From Euonymus europaeus (taxonomy: Eukaryota > Streptophyta > Magnoliopsida > Celastrales > Celastraceae): DNA of 64,000 nt. A program made the translations under genes and the position numbers. Under the pieces are notes generated by a model, which saw nothing but the letters and a program-made list of their open reading frames with translations, did no database searches and was not told the DNA's origin. Location: the NCBI GenBank assembly GCA_963580455.1, contig OY756963.1, positions 26,555,555 to 26,619,554 of the forward strand. Reading direction: 5' to 3'. Every line of letters starts with the position of its first letter. The stretch's first letter is position 1. Of the stretch, positions 13,901-24,681 are shown piece after piece.

Positions 13901-16900
13901 CAATAGCATAAAATCTTCTAGTGACATGCAGAAGGAGATACTGCTGAAGCAGAGGCAAGTCTGTTTGTTGCTTTTCATAATTGTGAGATTAGTTCAATCA
14001 GTTTCTTGTTCTTTATCCGCTACTTATGTGCAGTATTGGCCAAATTATGAGCGATGAATCATGGCAGCCAAATATTGCCCATGTAAGTGAATTTGCTTCA
14101 TCAAACAGAAAAGTGATTAAGTCAGATCTGTGGCGTATTCTAACTTTTGCTATATCTGAACAGGAAAATCTCCTTGGTCTCTCTCATGAGAGTTCAGATA
14201 ATTTGAGGTATGGATACCTTGTTTACTGGGCATACATTATACTTGGTGGGCATTGCTTCTTTTGGTAGCAAGGGAACTGATATTAACTTCTCTGGTCAGG
14301 AAATTGGAATCATCCCAAGGATTGAAACTATTGCCGGCTTCAACAGATGATTCTAGTAGGAAGCACATCCTAGGTGTACCTACATCCCGTATCCTTGGGG
14401 CATTTTTATCATTTACTTTAGATAACATTAGTACCTTCCAGGTTAAGAATACTGATAATTTTTTGAAATGCAAATAGCGAAGAATTTCTCCCACCCAAAA
14501 CTCCCTCAATTTGAGGAAAGGAAGAATAGAAAAAGAAATATCAAATTATGTGGTTTTTAAAAGGAACAGATCTTTTTGTTGTGATGTTTTGGATGGGTTC
14601 ATTAATTTATTCCACATATTGGTCTTTTTCGATTTTTCTCAAGGATATGCAGAGACTGCTTAGGCTTGGTATATGTATACTGAGTTTGAAACTAACCCTA
14701 TTTTTGTAAGTTTGTGTCTGTCATATGAATCAACTTGAACAATGTAGCACATCCCACACACGTGCCTTGGTATATATGCATACTGAGTTTGAAACTAGAC
14801 CTATTTTTTGTAAGTTTGTGTCTGTCAAATGAAACAACTTGAACAATGTAGCACATCCCACACATGCGGATTAAATGCAAGGTAAAAATCACGTAATTAT
14901 AAAATTTACCCACCGTTTGATAAAATCTCAGCACTATCAAAGAATAAAAAGGTCTTGAAAAGATACTTATACAATTGTCATTATTTGAATTCTATATGTA
15001 TGGAGGCTCTGGAGTTCATTTCCTTAGCTAGGAATAGATGCGAGAGAGCGCAGAAAAGTTCAGCTGGTGGAACAACCAGGCCATAAAATGGCTGGCAGAA
15101 GCCCACAGACTACAAGGACTGCTCCTGTGAATCAAGGTCGCCCAATGTCTACTGATGATATCCAAAAAGCAAAATTGCGTGCTCAATATATGCAGAGCAA
15201 GTATGGAAAATCTGCTTCCTCTTCTAACGGAGGCTTTGGAATGAAGTCTGATGGTTTGAACAATCCTTTAAACACTCAGGCTGATATTGTAGCTCTAGCA
15301 ACCAAAGTTCATGTTCCATCTAAAAGTGAAGAACATAAGAAAACTATGGTATCTCCTCCTAATATTTCTGATAAGCCTGAAACCACTGTTGATCCTAAGC
15401 CAAAAATGGATTCAAATGTCTTCATGTGGGAGAAGTGTGCGATGATCCAGATCCCATGGCAGACACCACCAGGTACATTTGCTTATGTTGTTCCCTTATT
15501 ATCACTTTGACCATCTGCTAATTAGTATAAAACAAGTAGTTGTTCACGGATAAATGAAGGTCATTTTAAGAAGTTCCTTGAATTTAAAGTGGCCCACTAT
15601 TAAAGAAGCAGTTTGAACGTCTTAGCTAGTGTTCCCATATCTTCATGGTGAAAAGTTTATTGCTTCGCTGCAATTACTGATTTTGACCTTTACTCTTGAT
15701 TTCTCCTCCAACCTACTCAAATTATTTGGTCCTCCTCGGCGGATTACTTGGGTTTCGTTTGTTGCTTGTATGACTTCTGGTAAACTACTTTATATTTAAG
15801 AGACGAGCTTTGATAAGGCAATGAGGACTTGTTTGATAGTTGGCTGATTTCAATAATACATTTTATTTATAAGTTTTCTTATTTATATATACATTGAAAC
15901 AAAGAGAGGATTACATCATCCATATCAATAAAAGTTCAATTTGATTAAATTAGTAGAGAATGATTAATTTATTTTTTTAATATATTTCCTCATTTTATTT
16001 TTCCTCCTCGCAATAGCAGCTAAAATTTGCTTCTCCCATTAGAAATTTTAATTTCTATCTATTTCATTTGAAGTGTTTTCAACTGTAAGTCGGTAACACT
16101 TGATAAAGTGCTTTAAACCCATTGCATAGGACTATCGAAGAATGTGTTGGTTTCTAAGCCTGGATCTGGCCGAAAAGGTACAGACGCAGAGTGAGGGAGA
16201 GATGAACTTGTGAACCTTTTGGGTTGAGTTCCGTAAAATGATCCTACTGGATCATGGTTAACAACTTAGCCAGTGAAGTTTATGGTCGTGTTCTGTCAGA
16301 CATGCAAATTAATTGGCAGACATTAATTTTTTGGTGGTACAAACCTTGATTTGGAGAATCAAAATTCTATGATAAGATCATTGGCGAGTACAATGGCATG
16401 ATGATGTCTCAATTGGAGGCAAAAATTTAACAGACCTTCCAATGCCCCGGTGAATTGATGCCATATTATTTGGTTTAATGATTTCATGGATATATCAAGA
16501 TAAGATCACTTATATTTTATGGTCTTACCACACCAGGAACCTAAAGTTTAATGACAATGGTTATTCTAAAGGAGGCTCTGTTCTCAAATGGCTCTTAGGG
16601 AAAACACACTAGAATTTTGAATTGAAATATTACAATATTCATGTGGCATTTGATTACCACATCAGCTTACTTCACAGCAGTGAACCCTACTTTTCTTTTT
16701 TACTTGAAACTCGTGCGCAAGTCGACTTTTAATTTACCGTTAAAACAATATATTTGCATTGCTGGGATCAAGTCTAGAGTTGCTATTACATAGTTGTGAT
16801 ATCTAAAGCGCAGAAACAGCCAAGCATTACAGACAGATTGTAAATCAACAACGCAATGAGAAAAGAGCCTAATGTTTGAGACGCTAAGTACCAAGTGGAT

Positions 16901-19460
16901 TTAGGTTACTAAAACACACTAGCGTACTTTTTCCCATTTATTCATTATGTTCTATGTGTCGAAACTCAAACAACTTGACCTCACTTGCACGCAACGGGGA
17001 GTGCAAAATCTTTCTGACAGCCAGAACTTGAGGATTACATTTTGAAAAGGCAGGGTTTTTGGGCATATGATCTATGTGGATTCATTTCTTCGAGTGTAGG
17101 GGCTTGTAATGAACAGTTGACTAACTGTTGAACTATGATCTATTCTAAACCATTGTAAGGGGTCAGATGGAACCCATCCGATTCTTGTCATTTTCCTCAT
17201 CAGTCTGTATTGAAGAATTGTCATGACTCGAGTTTAGCAATGATTTTCATACTTTCATTTGGCTTTTAGTTTTCAGAACAACCGGGATATAATATGTATT
17301 TTTGTCCTCATGTTAACTAAAGCCTTTGATCTTGAAAGGGCATTATCATTGTTTTGCTTTGCTGTGATAACTCGTTATATTGTTGTTGTAGTAGTATCAT
17401 AACTGTTGAATGTCATTTTGTGTGGGTTCAGCCTTTTATGCTATTGCCTTTCTGCAGAAATTAAACTGAATGATATCTGGAGAGTTGGTGCTGGAGAGAA
17501 TAGCAAAGAGGTTGATGTTCAGAAAAATAGAAATCGTAGGGAGATGGAAATCATCTACCGAACTGCTCAGGAAATACCATCAAATCCAAAGGGACCATGG
17601 GATGTTGAGATGGACTATGATGACTCCTTGACCCCGGAAATCCCTATTGAGCAGCCACCTGAGGTGGATGCTGTAGAAACAGATCAATCCCAAAGTGAAC
17701 ATGTTGATAACACAACTGTATCAACATTGTCAGTGTCCCAAAATAGTTTTGGAAGTGCAACAGAGCCAGATCTTGAGTTACTCGCTGTACTGCTCAAAAA
17801 CCCAGAATTGGTTTTTGCCTTGTCTTCCGGGCGAGCTGCTAATTTATCCAGTGAGGAAACTGTGAAGCTGCTTGACCTGATCAAGAAAGGTGGGGCTGGT
17901 CTATCAGGTAATTTAAGCGCCTATGCTGGGAAAGCAGAGGAGAAAGTTGAAGTTTCCCTTCCATCACCAACTCCATCAAGCAACTCAGGCATGGTGCGTG
18001 ATATAGGCTCTCAGCTTGTGCTACAAATCATATTTTAAAAAAATAAAATTATAAATTTTTGGTTTGCTGAACATGGGTTCCTTTTTTGTTCGTTTGAAAT
18101 AGGGGATTCTGATAGTGCTTGCATTACCAATTACAATAAACGTAGGTCAGGCATGAATGACTTTAACCGTTTAACGACACATGTCATGAATTCCATGGAA
18201 GTACAAGAAAGATCACTCGTCTTGGAATATATGTACAAAAAAAAGTAAATGATCCACTTTCATTGTTTGGGCATCTGTCAGAAGAAAGCAGTAGATACAA
18301 TTGTAGTTTTCATACCCTTTTTCTGCCATTTGGGGATTAGGAGATCTGGTTCGTTTTGTATGTGCTTGGTGTTGTCAGGGAGCCTGTCCAATTAAGATAC
18401 CCCATAATAGTGTATTTTTCATGGATACAAATGGGACCAATATAATGTTCTCTTCAGTAATAGTGGTTACATTAATAAGAACATCAATCATAAGTAAAGC
18501 TAATTTATTGGATAATTTTTGTACTGATGTCCATTTTCTCATTCTGTGAAACATATTCCAAATTTGCAGAGTGGATGGAGATCAGAGGATGTCAAGAACT
18601 CATATCTGCAGAATGGTAGTACACTGGGAAACAGAGTTGCACTTTCTGCTTCATCAGTAGCCAAGAACTCATTTTCTGCTGCTAGTTTGGCACTGTCTCA
18701 GGTTCAAACTAATAACATGACCGTATTGCAACAGTCATCAGGTGTGGCATCACTGTCTGAACAAGTTCCAGGCTCAACAACTCATGCCTCTTTGCCTCAG
18801 ACAAATATGTTTCATGAAAAGCAACAACTTTCTCAGGTTCCATCTTTATACCCCCGTCACTCAGCCAACCCTGTCACTGGAGGTTCAATGCCAAACTTAT
18901 CTGCTGTTGCTGGGCCTTCTTCAATGCGGGTTGAAACCATAAGCAATGTTCAACCTGTAACTGTGTCCACAATGAGGAGTTTACCTGGTAGGCAACCAGC
19001 TCCATATCTTCCCTCATCGCCATTCCTGGCACACTCACAAGCGCAACCACAATTACCCCACATGTCTAATCCACCCTACTCAACGCAAATATACTCAAAT
19101 AGGACTCCTGGAAATTTGGGTGTAGTTCCTGATTCGTTGCGAATCAGGCAGAGTTTACCATCTAATTTTGTTACTGAAGTGAATCACACTAATTTTAGTG
19201 AATCATTTGGAAGACCAGGACAGCGGCCATCAAGGGAGAGAGATAAGTATGTGGCTGATGGATTCGAGTCTTGGAGCCCTGAGAATAGTCCAATGAGGTC
19301 TTCGGATTATATGCAGGGAGGGAGTTTTCCTCAACCTAGAATGAATTCTGGTTGGACTAATAGGGTAGATGATAGGTCACGACAACAGGGTTATTCTGGT
19401 TACCAAGGACAAGGACAGAACAGCAAGGGGGACGGAAGGTGGCGTGATCGGAGACGTTAA
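10986..19460 (+). CDS. LD: LUMINIDEPENDENS, homeodomain protein of the autonomous flowering pathway
   Basis: Nuclear regulator that promotes flowering in Arabidopsis by lowering FLC expression. Thirteen coding exons: 10986-11159, 11611-11638, 12269-12399, 12646-13001, 13098-13191, 13275-13368, 13825-13954, 14034-14082, 14164-14207, 14300-14388, 15032-15472, 17458-17993 and 18570-19460. They sum to 3057 nt, 1018 aa, close to the ~950 aa of Arabidopsis LD. The homeodomain spans roughly residues 67-133 (start KRPRDLLNPKAV, recognition helix VREFFTSQRARVRK). A TFIIS N-terminal-like helical domain follows (KVMEWIVQIKNPSVIQWF to AKWSKMFARSQA, residues ~215-320). Then comes KVQLVEQPG, the EIKLNDIWRVGAGENSKE block and a long Ser/Gln/Pro/Asn-rich tail ending GDGRWRDRRR; Arabidopsis LD has prion-like behaviour in yeast through such a tail. 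The intron after 13954 has a GC donor. The ~2 kb intron 15473-17457 holds no gene I recognise. Confidence 0.95.
14665..14867 (+). repeat. Two-copy ~100-bp tandem repeat in an LD intron
   Basis: About 101 bp starting CTTGGTATAT at 14665 is repeated from 14766. The copies differ by a few substitutions and one-base indels, so the duplication is not very recent. It lies in the intron between 14388 and 15032 and has no coding content. Confidence 0.85.
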
Positions 19461-21410
19461 GAGTTCATTGCTAATTTGTGTTTCGTTTGGGATTGCCTTG
19501 CTGGTTCTTTGACCCTAGATGGAGTGATACTCGGACGGTTGTGGGGTTGAATGCTGGGCTACTTGATGTGGATGGTTGATAAATTAGAGGGCATTTTGTC
19601 CAATTGGAGTATCCACATTATATTCAATCTATGGCACAAGCACAGTAATTGATTTTATAACACTCTCTCTCTCTCTCTGGACAATATGCTTCATTTTATA
19701 CTGGAAAAAAAGAACCTTGGACACACAACTTAGATTTCCTCAAACATTACAAAAAAATTATGCCTCCAACTTTGCAGCTCTCATCGGATTGGCTTGGGAG
19801 ATCCCTGACATGTTATTTCTTGGGGAGTACTTCGATCATTAGTGAGCTTGTGTAAACTTACACTTCTAATGAGCTTGTGACATAAAAACCTCGATTTTTT
19901 TTTTCAATGTAAAATCTGTCAGGGCTTGCGTCAATGTTGGCATGTTGCTACTTACTACCATTTACAAGAGATGAGAAAAAGTTAGAAGCATCAATATCTT
20001 TAGTTGTTCACATTAATGTTTCTAAAATTTAAGAAGAGATATTATCAACCATCTTCCCTTCAAAATAAACAAATTTGGAGATTGTTGTTAGGGGTGACGA
20101 AAAGAATCGATTACAGGGTTGATAATCTAATGTCTTTACGAAATATTTATATGTTTGAATCTAGATTCGTTTGATTTTTGGATATGGATCACACCCGAAT
20201 TGATTTAAATTCAGACAATAATTCAATCCAAATTAGGATTTGAACAACTAAATCGGATAAAATTAATCATGTTTGAATCCGTATGCGATTTTAAAATTTA
20301 AGCCACACAAAAATTTTGTGTTTGAACTAGAATTTCGAACATATAATTTAGTGGAGACTATTTAAGCCTCTCATTTTCCCATGGATACCACAAATTTAGG
20401 AAACTTCATTTTAGAAAACATAGTCAGACTACATTCCATTTTCAAATTATTCTCATTTTTCCATAAACATTCCCCCTTCTTCACTATCTTGATCAGGTAC
20501 CAGATTCTTGATTTTGTCCAAATTAGGCTTGATTTTGCAGTGGATGTTCCAATGGTGTCCTCCAAATAGAGGGCATAATCGCTCGTTAGATTCAGCTTCA
20601 CAAGTTCACCTGCAATATGCAGGTTTTCTTGATTTTATGATGTCCTTCGATTCAGCTTCACAAGTTCACCTGCAATATGCAGGTTTTCTTGATTTTATGA
20701 TGTCCTTCGAACTGCAAAATTGAAAATATGAATAGTCTTCGAGTTAAATATATTTTTAATCATTGAAATATTTGTCATTTTTAATTTTAATCATTAAATG
20801 TTCAAATGTTACCGAACTGATCACTTTAAACTGATCTTTAACGTTTCAACAACTTAATTACTTTAACCCTAGAGTTCATTAATTTCACAAGTTCTTGATC
20901 TTCACAAATTTAAGAGAGTTGATCAGTGAAAAGAGCTGCATAAACAATTGACATAAATAACAAAAAGACGTCAATTGGTCATGAAAATTAGGGTATTTAG
21001 AGAGTAATTTTTTCAGTTATTTAGGAATGCTCACAAAAAAAATGAGACGCTCATAACCACATAAATTTATGTTCAAACTGGATTTAATCAAGACTTGTCG
21101 CCCTTAAATTCTTTCTTCTAGAAATATGCTTCTTCATATCCTTCCAAATTGCAATAGTTTTTTTTTTGGGGGGGCTCCTTCATTAACCTTCACTGTTAAC
21201 GTTGTATGTGTTCCTATATCAAGCATTTTCGCAATTTTGTCCGAGTACCAAGAAGAGGAAAATCCGAGAGCAATAGCCCATCAGGATATAAATGAATCTT
21301 TCCAAGGATAAAGAAGTTCCAGCCATTGTTTCCAGCATAAAATCACAAGGGACAAGGAAAACAAGGTTGGAATCAACAAAGAAACAGTAAGAAAGAAGGA
21401 AAGAAAAAAA
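19461..21410. other. LD 3' flank and AT-rich intergenic DNA
   Basis: The LD 3'UTR probably ends within the first few hundred bases; a (CT)n tract is at 19664-19678. The rest is AT-rich without a supported gene, apart from a perfect 60-bp tandem duplication near 20.6 kb. A short T-run on the minus strand directly follows the snoRNA that begins at 21411. Confidence 0.5.
20589..20710. repeat. Perfect 60-bp tandem duplication containing a short palindrome
   Basis: Bases 20589-20648 and 20649-20708 are identical, and two more bases of the unit follow. Each copy contains CCTGCAATATGCAGG, a 6-bp inverted repeat with a 3-base loop. Perfect identity in non-coding DNA implies a very recent duplication or an assembly artefact. 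Confidence 0.9.
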
Positions 21411-21489
21411 GCCATTGATCAGATAATTGTAGTCTGAATATTGAAGTCGACATCGTATTTTCCGTAAAATATATCATCACACCAATGGC
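21411..21489 (-). ncRNA. C/D box snoRNA, predicted guide for 25S rRNA Um144
   Basis: Read on the minus strand, a perfect 7-bp terminal stem (GCCATTG with CAATGGC) encloses box C GTGATGA (21480-21474) and box D CTGA (21422-21419). The 12 nt CAGACTACAATT just before box D, with two spacer bases, are complementary to AAUUGUAGUCUG of plant 25S rRNA as I recall it. The base paired five positions upstream of box D is U144, which I recall as a methylated position in plant 25S rRNA. An internal CGATGTC could be box C'. A T-run follows the 3' stem. It lies ~100 bp downstream of a second C/D snoRNA on the same strand, a typical plant snoRNA cluster. The structure is seen directly; the rRNA match is from memory. 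Confidence 0.85.
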
Positions 21490-21591
21490 TCTAACTCAGT
21501 TATCAACAAAGTTCGAAAATTAATTAAAGACAATGGAAAAGCAACTCCAACAACAGAGCAAAGAGAGAAAGATGCTCAAGACAAGAGGATG

Positions 21592-21680
21592 GAGGCTCAG
21601 AAGGATCCATTGGTGATTTTTAATCACAAAAGGGAAATTCAATCCCTCATAAAATAGGTAGTTTTCAACATCACTGCCTC
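21592..21680 (-). ncRNA. C/D box snoRNA, snR41-like, predicted guide for 18S rRNA (yeast Am541 equivalent)
   Basis: On the minus strand, a 5-bp terminal stem (GAGGC with GCCTC) flanks box C GTGATGT (21674-21668, one mismatch to RTGATGA) and box D CTGA (21600-21597). The 12 nt CCAATGGATCCT one base before box D are complementary to AGGAUCCAUUGG of plant 18S rRNA, recalled from the segment just before GAGGGCAAGUCUGG. The box D plus five rule points to the A of AGGA, matching yeast 18S Am541, the snR41 target. A possible box C' is TGTGATT near 21628. It sits upstream in transcription of the second snoRNA and downstream of a telo-box and site II promoter, so the pair is probably cut from one Pol II precursor. 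Confidence 0.82.
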
Positions 21681-21912
21681 ACTCATCCTCTATTGAAAGA
21701 ACCAATCCAGAGAAACAGACACAGAGAGCGATACGTATATAATCAAAACATCATTGAAACAAAATTCATCACAGAGAGAGAGAGAAGGAGAGACGTGAAG
21801 GAAATCAGACAACCAGAGCAACAATCAGAGATAGAAAAACAAACTAAGACAGAGAGAGAGCCGCGAACAAGCAGTTTGTGACTAAACATTGATCAGAATA
21901 TATAGAACACTT

Positions 21913-22221
21913 GGGTTAGGGACTTAGGGTTAGGTTTTCTCGAGTGGCGGCGATATGCGATTTGGGGAAAATTCTTTTATCGAATTAGGGCTAATTTCAT
22001 GGGCTTGTATTGGAATTTGGGCCTCCCTTTAGAAATATTGCAGCCCAAATTATGGTAACAGTAAGTCAGTAACGGATAACAACCCTAGGAATGGATCCAT
22101 TACATCTTCATTCAAAATTATAACAGGCTTATTCAAGGACTTATTATATCAAGTCATGACCAGCAGATCTAAAAGTTACAGGCCCAATTTGAAGCCCATC
22201 AATTATAGTTCTTGATGGGCC
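21913..22221 (-). promoter_or_regulatory. Telo-box plus site II promoter for the snoRNA pair
   Basis: On the minus strand, AAACCTAACCCTAA (21937-21924) plus a further CCTAACCC lie 230-250 bp upstream of the first snoRNA. Three site II words lie farther upstream: 22018-22023, 22181-22186 and 22216-22221. This pairing is the known promoter layout of many plant snoRNA clusters and ribosomal protein genes. CT-rich sequence between 21770 and 21865 would form the leader. The region also overlaps the probable 3'UTR of the IDD gene, which is on the same strand, so readthrough is an alternative source of the transcript. Confidence 0.65.
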
Positions 22222-22282
22222 GTATATCTGTCAAGCCCATTTTTCACATCCGAATGCCTTGTCCGACATTTTCCACCGACTT

Positions 22283-24681
22283 TCAAACATCCCAAACGTT
22301 TTTCTCCATAGCAGATTCTGCACCATGTGAGAGCTGTTGCTGTAAATGATTCATCATAGGCTGCAATCTATGTTGGCTCATCGCCTCCATCTGTTGCTGA
22401 TGGTGCTGCTCGTGCAAATTCGCCGGCCTAGGCCCTCCTCCAATCCCCAAGAAATCAACAGTCATGGTATCATTACCTCCACCAGTACTACTACTTCCAA
22501 ACCTTGAAGGCCCTGTCAAATTCCGATCAACTCCACCTCTTGATTGCATCAAACCAGTCGTACTATCACTATCCGCATGTTGTTGTTGCTCGATGTTTTT
22601 CAAGAAGGCCTGGTGGTTGATCTGTTGATCATGACTAGTGCTACTACTCATGAACATACTAGTGAACATCCCCACATCATTCATGGCAGAACTACAGTCG
22701 AAAAGATGTGACATGTCTTGTGACCCTTTTTGCAACATCTGGTTAGCGAATCCTCCTCCGGCCACCACGCCTTGTTGGATTCCAACCATGTTTGATTGTT
22801 GATGGGAAAAAGGATGATGATGCTGAGGATCAAATGATGAATCACTATTCTGTTGATTCGCAGCGCCGACAACGTTGTATGATTGATGCTGTGGTCTAAT
22901 TGAAGAAGACATTTGGTCAGGACCAGCCATGCTGCTTGTGAAGCTCTTCTGCATCATTGGAGAATTGATGCTGTTACTAGCAGTAGCACCCATCTGTGCT
23001 GCTTTCTGCAACAATGCTGTAGCGGACATGTGTGCGGAACCCGCAAATTGAGATGACCCGTTTTTCCCATCTTGGAGGTAATTGATGCCGGAGGAGTTGC
23101 TAGAGCTGAGTTGGAGATTATTAGAAGAAGAGGATATGCTTCTTTGAGCTCCAAATAGACTCCCGGAACTGCTCGAAAACATGCCTCCAGACATGTTCGT
23201 TGGCTTGAAAGGCATTGGTACTAATTCTTGTGGGATTGACCTGGGAGGGCTTTTGGGGTCGAAATTGTTGAATTCGGGGTTCGAGTTTAATGGCATAGAT
23301 GATATGAGCTCTTGTGCCATTTGAGATTGTAGATGTTCTGATCGCATGTTGGACATTAGTCCTTGGTTTACTTTGTTGTTTTCTTCGGCTAATGCGTCGC
23401 AGAAGGCTCTGTGGGTTATGAAGCTGTCTCTTCTGCACATACAATATGAAACATAGATATGATTTAGCTAGGGTCATGAAAATTCAAAGCGCACATATGC
23501 TGTAGAAAAGTTTTCAAAAAAGAGAATGGGAAAGAATCTATCTATTGTCGGCCATTCAACTAGCTTGCCTTTTGTCTCGATCTAGAGAACTCACTTAAAC
23601 AATCATGCAACGTTTTTTTTACCACAAGGAGACAACCTATAGATGCACACACTACAAAAAGCTATTTTTCAACTATATATATACACACACATTAGGTAGC
23701 TAGGGTTATGAACCTGGAAAAGATGGTGCCACAATCACATTTGTACTCCCTTGTGCCACAGGTTTTCTGGTGAGCTTTCCAGTCAGATTGCACTGCGTAT
23801 TTCTTGGAGCATTTGTCGCATTTCCACTTCTTCTCACCATGTTTACGGCTAAAATGTTTCTTAATACCAGTAAGGTCTCCTAATGCGCGAGCAGGGTTAT
23901 GGTGAACACATGTTGGTTCAGGACATATGTACACTCGTTTCTTCACTTCAGTGCTAGTCCTTTGCTTCAGCTTCCATGGAAGATTGTGACCTCTCCTGTG
24001 TAATTGAAGGTTTTGGTCCCTTTGAAACCCTTTGTTGCAAATCTCACACACGAATCGGTTCGTCGCCATTAGGGTTGTTGGTGATAGTGCAATAACTTCA
24101 GCATTTGGATCTAGTTAAGTGATGTAAAAGCAAATGAATTCTTGGGCAGTAAACAGTCACTAGAAACAAAAAGAGAGAGATACAAAAACAAAAAGTAGTA
24201 GTAGTACTGTGGTCAACCCAATTGTCCGCACCAATTATTGAGACATCACCCCAGACAATAATTGAACATCCTTTTGTGCACCAATAATTAGTATCCAATA
24301 TTTCAACATTAAAAGAAGAACCCAAATTCTGAAATTGCTGATCTTCCTTTTGATCTCTATGATCATCAAATCCCACCATGCATACACACACACACACAGA
24401 GATATATATAGATGTGTAGTTGATAGTACTACTATATCATATAACTAAAGCATCTATATCTAATTAGCTTTGTGGGATTGATGAGAATTGCCTGGAGTTC
24501 CAGGTAGATTTCTCTTCTTCTTGATCGGCTGTTGATGAGAAGTGGAGGTGTTAATATCAGAGGCAGCGGAAGTCGTCGAGCCATGGAGTTGATTTTGCTG
24601 GTGCTTGTCTTGAGTCTGTAGAACCTCTTCTCCAGTGTTTCCAGAAGAGAAGCTACCATCATCACCTGTGATATTTGACAT
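22283..24681 (-). CDS. IDD: INDETERMINATE DOMAIN (BIRD/IDD) zinc-finger transcription factor
   Basis: Plant-specific nuclear DNA-binding factor; IDD proteins act in root patterning, gibberellin/DELLA signalling and metabolism. Three exons read leftward: 24681-24492, 24110-23714 and 23432-22283, giving 1737 nt and 578 aa. A basic KKKRNLPGTP signal (~residue 53) leads into the ID domain: two C2H2 fingers (CEICNKGFQRDQNLQLH and the CPEPTCVHH finger) and two C2HC fingers (CDKCSKKYAVQSDWKAH and CDCGTIFSR-RDSFITH). The long Gln/Ser/Asn-rich C-terminal half holds the conserved MSATALLQKAAQMGA motif and a TVDFLGIGG motif near the end, both IDD hallmarks. Intron 1 starts with GC, not GT, and splits the Asp codon of GTP-D-PNAEVIALSP. 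Which IDD it is remains open; its place next to LD recalls Arabidopsis IDD12. Confidence 0.93.

Noticed and set aside
15473..17457. Possible nested gene in the long LD intron
   Set aside because: No open frame or RNA signature I could support. Probably old transposon debris.
21275..21355. Possible third snoRNA (GTGATTT ... CTGA with a CCC/GGG stem, minus strand)
   Set aside because: Box C is poor, the stem is only 3 bp and I know no rRNA match for the guide. An H/ACA reading ending at ACA near 21238 also failed to fold by eye.
21768..21774. Isolated box C (GTGATGA, minus strand)
   Set aside because: No box D with closing stem at a suitable distance before the next snoRNA.
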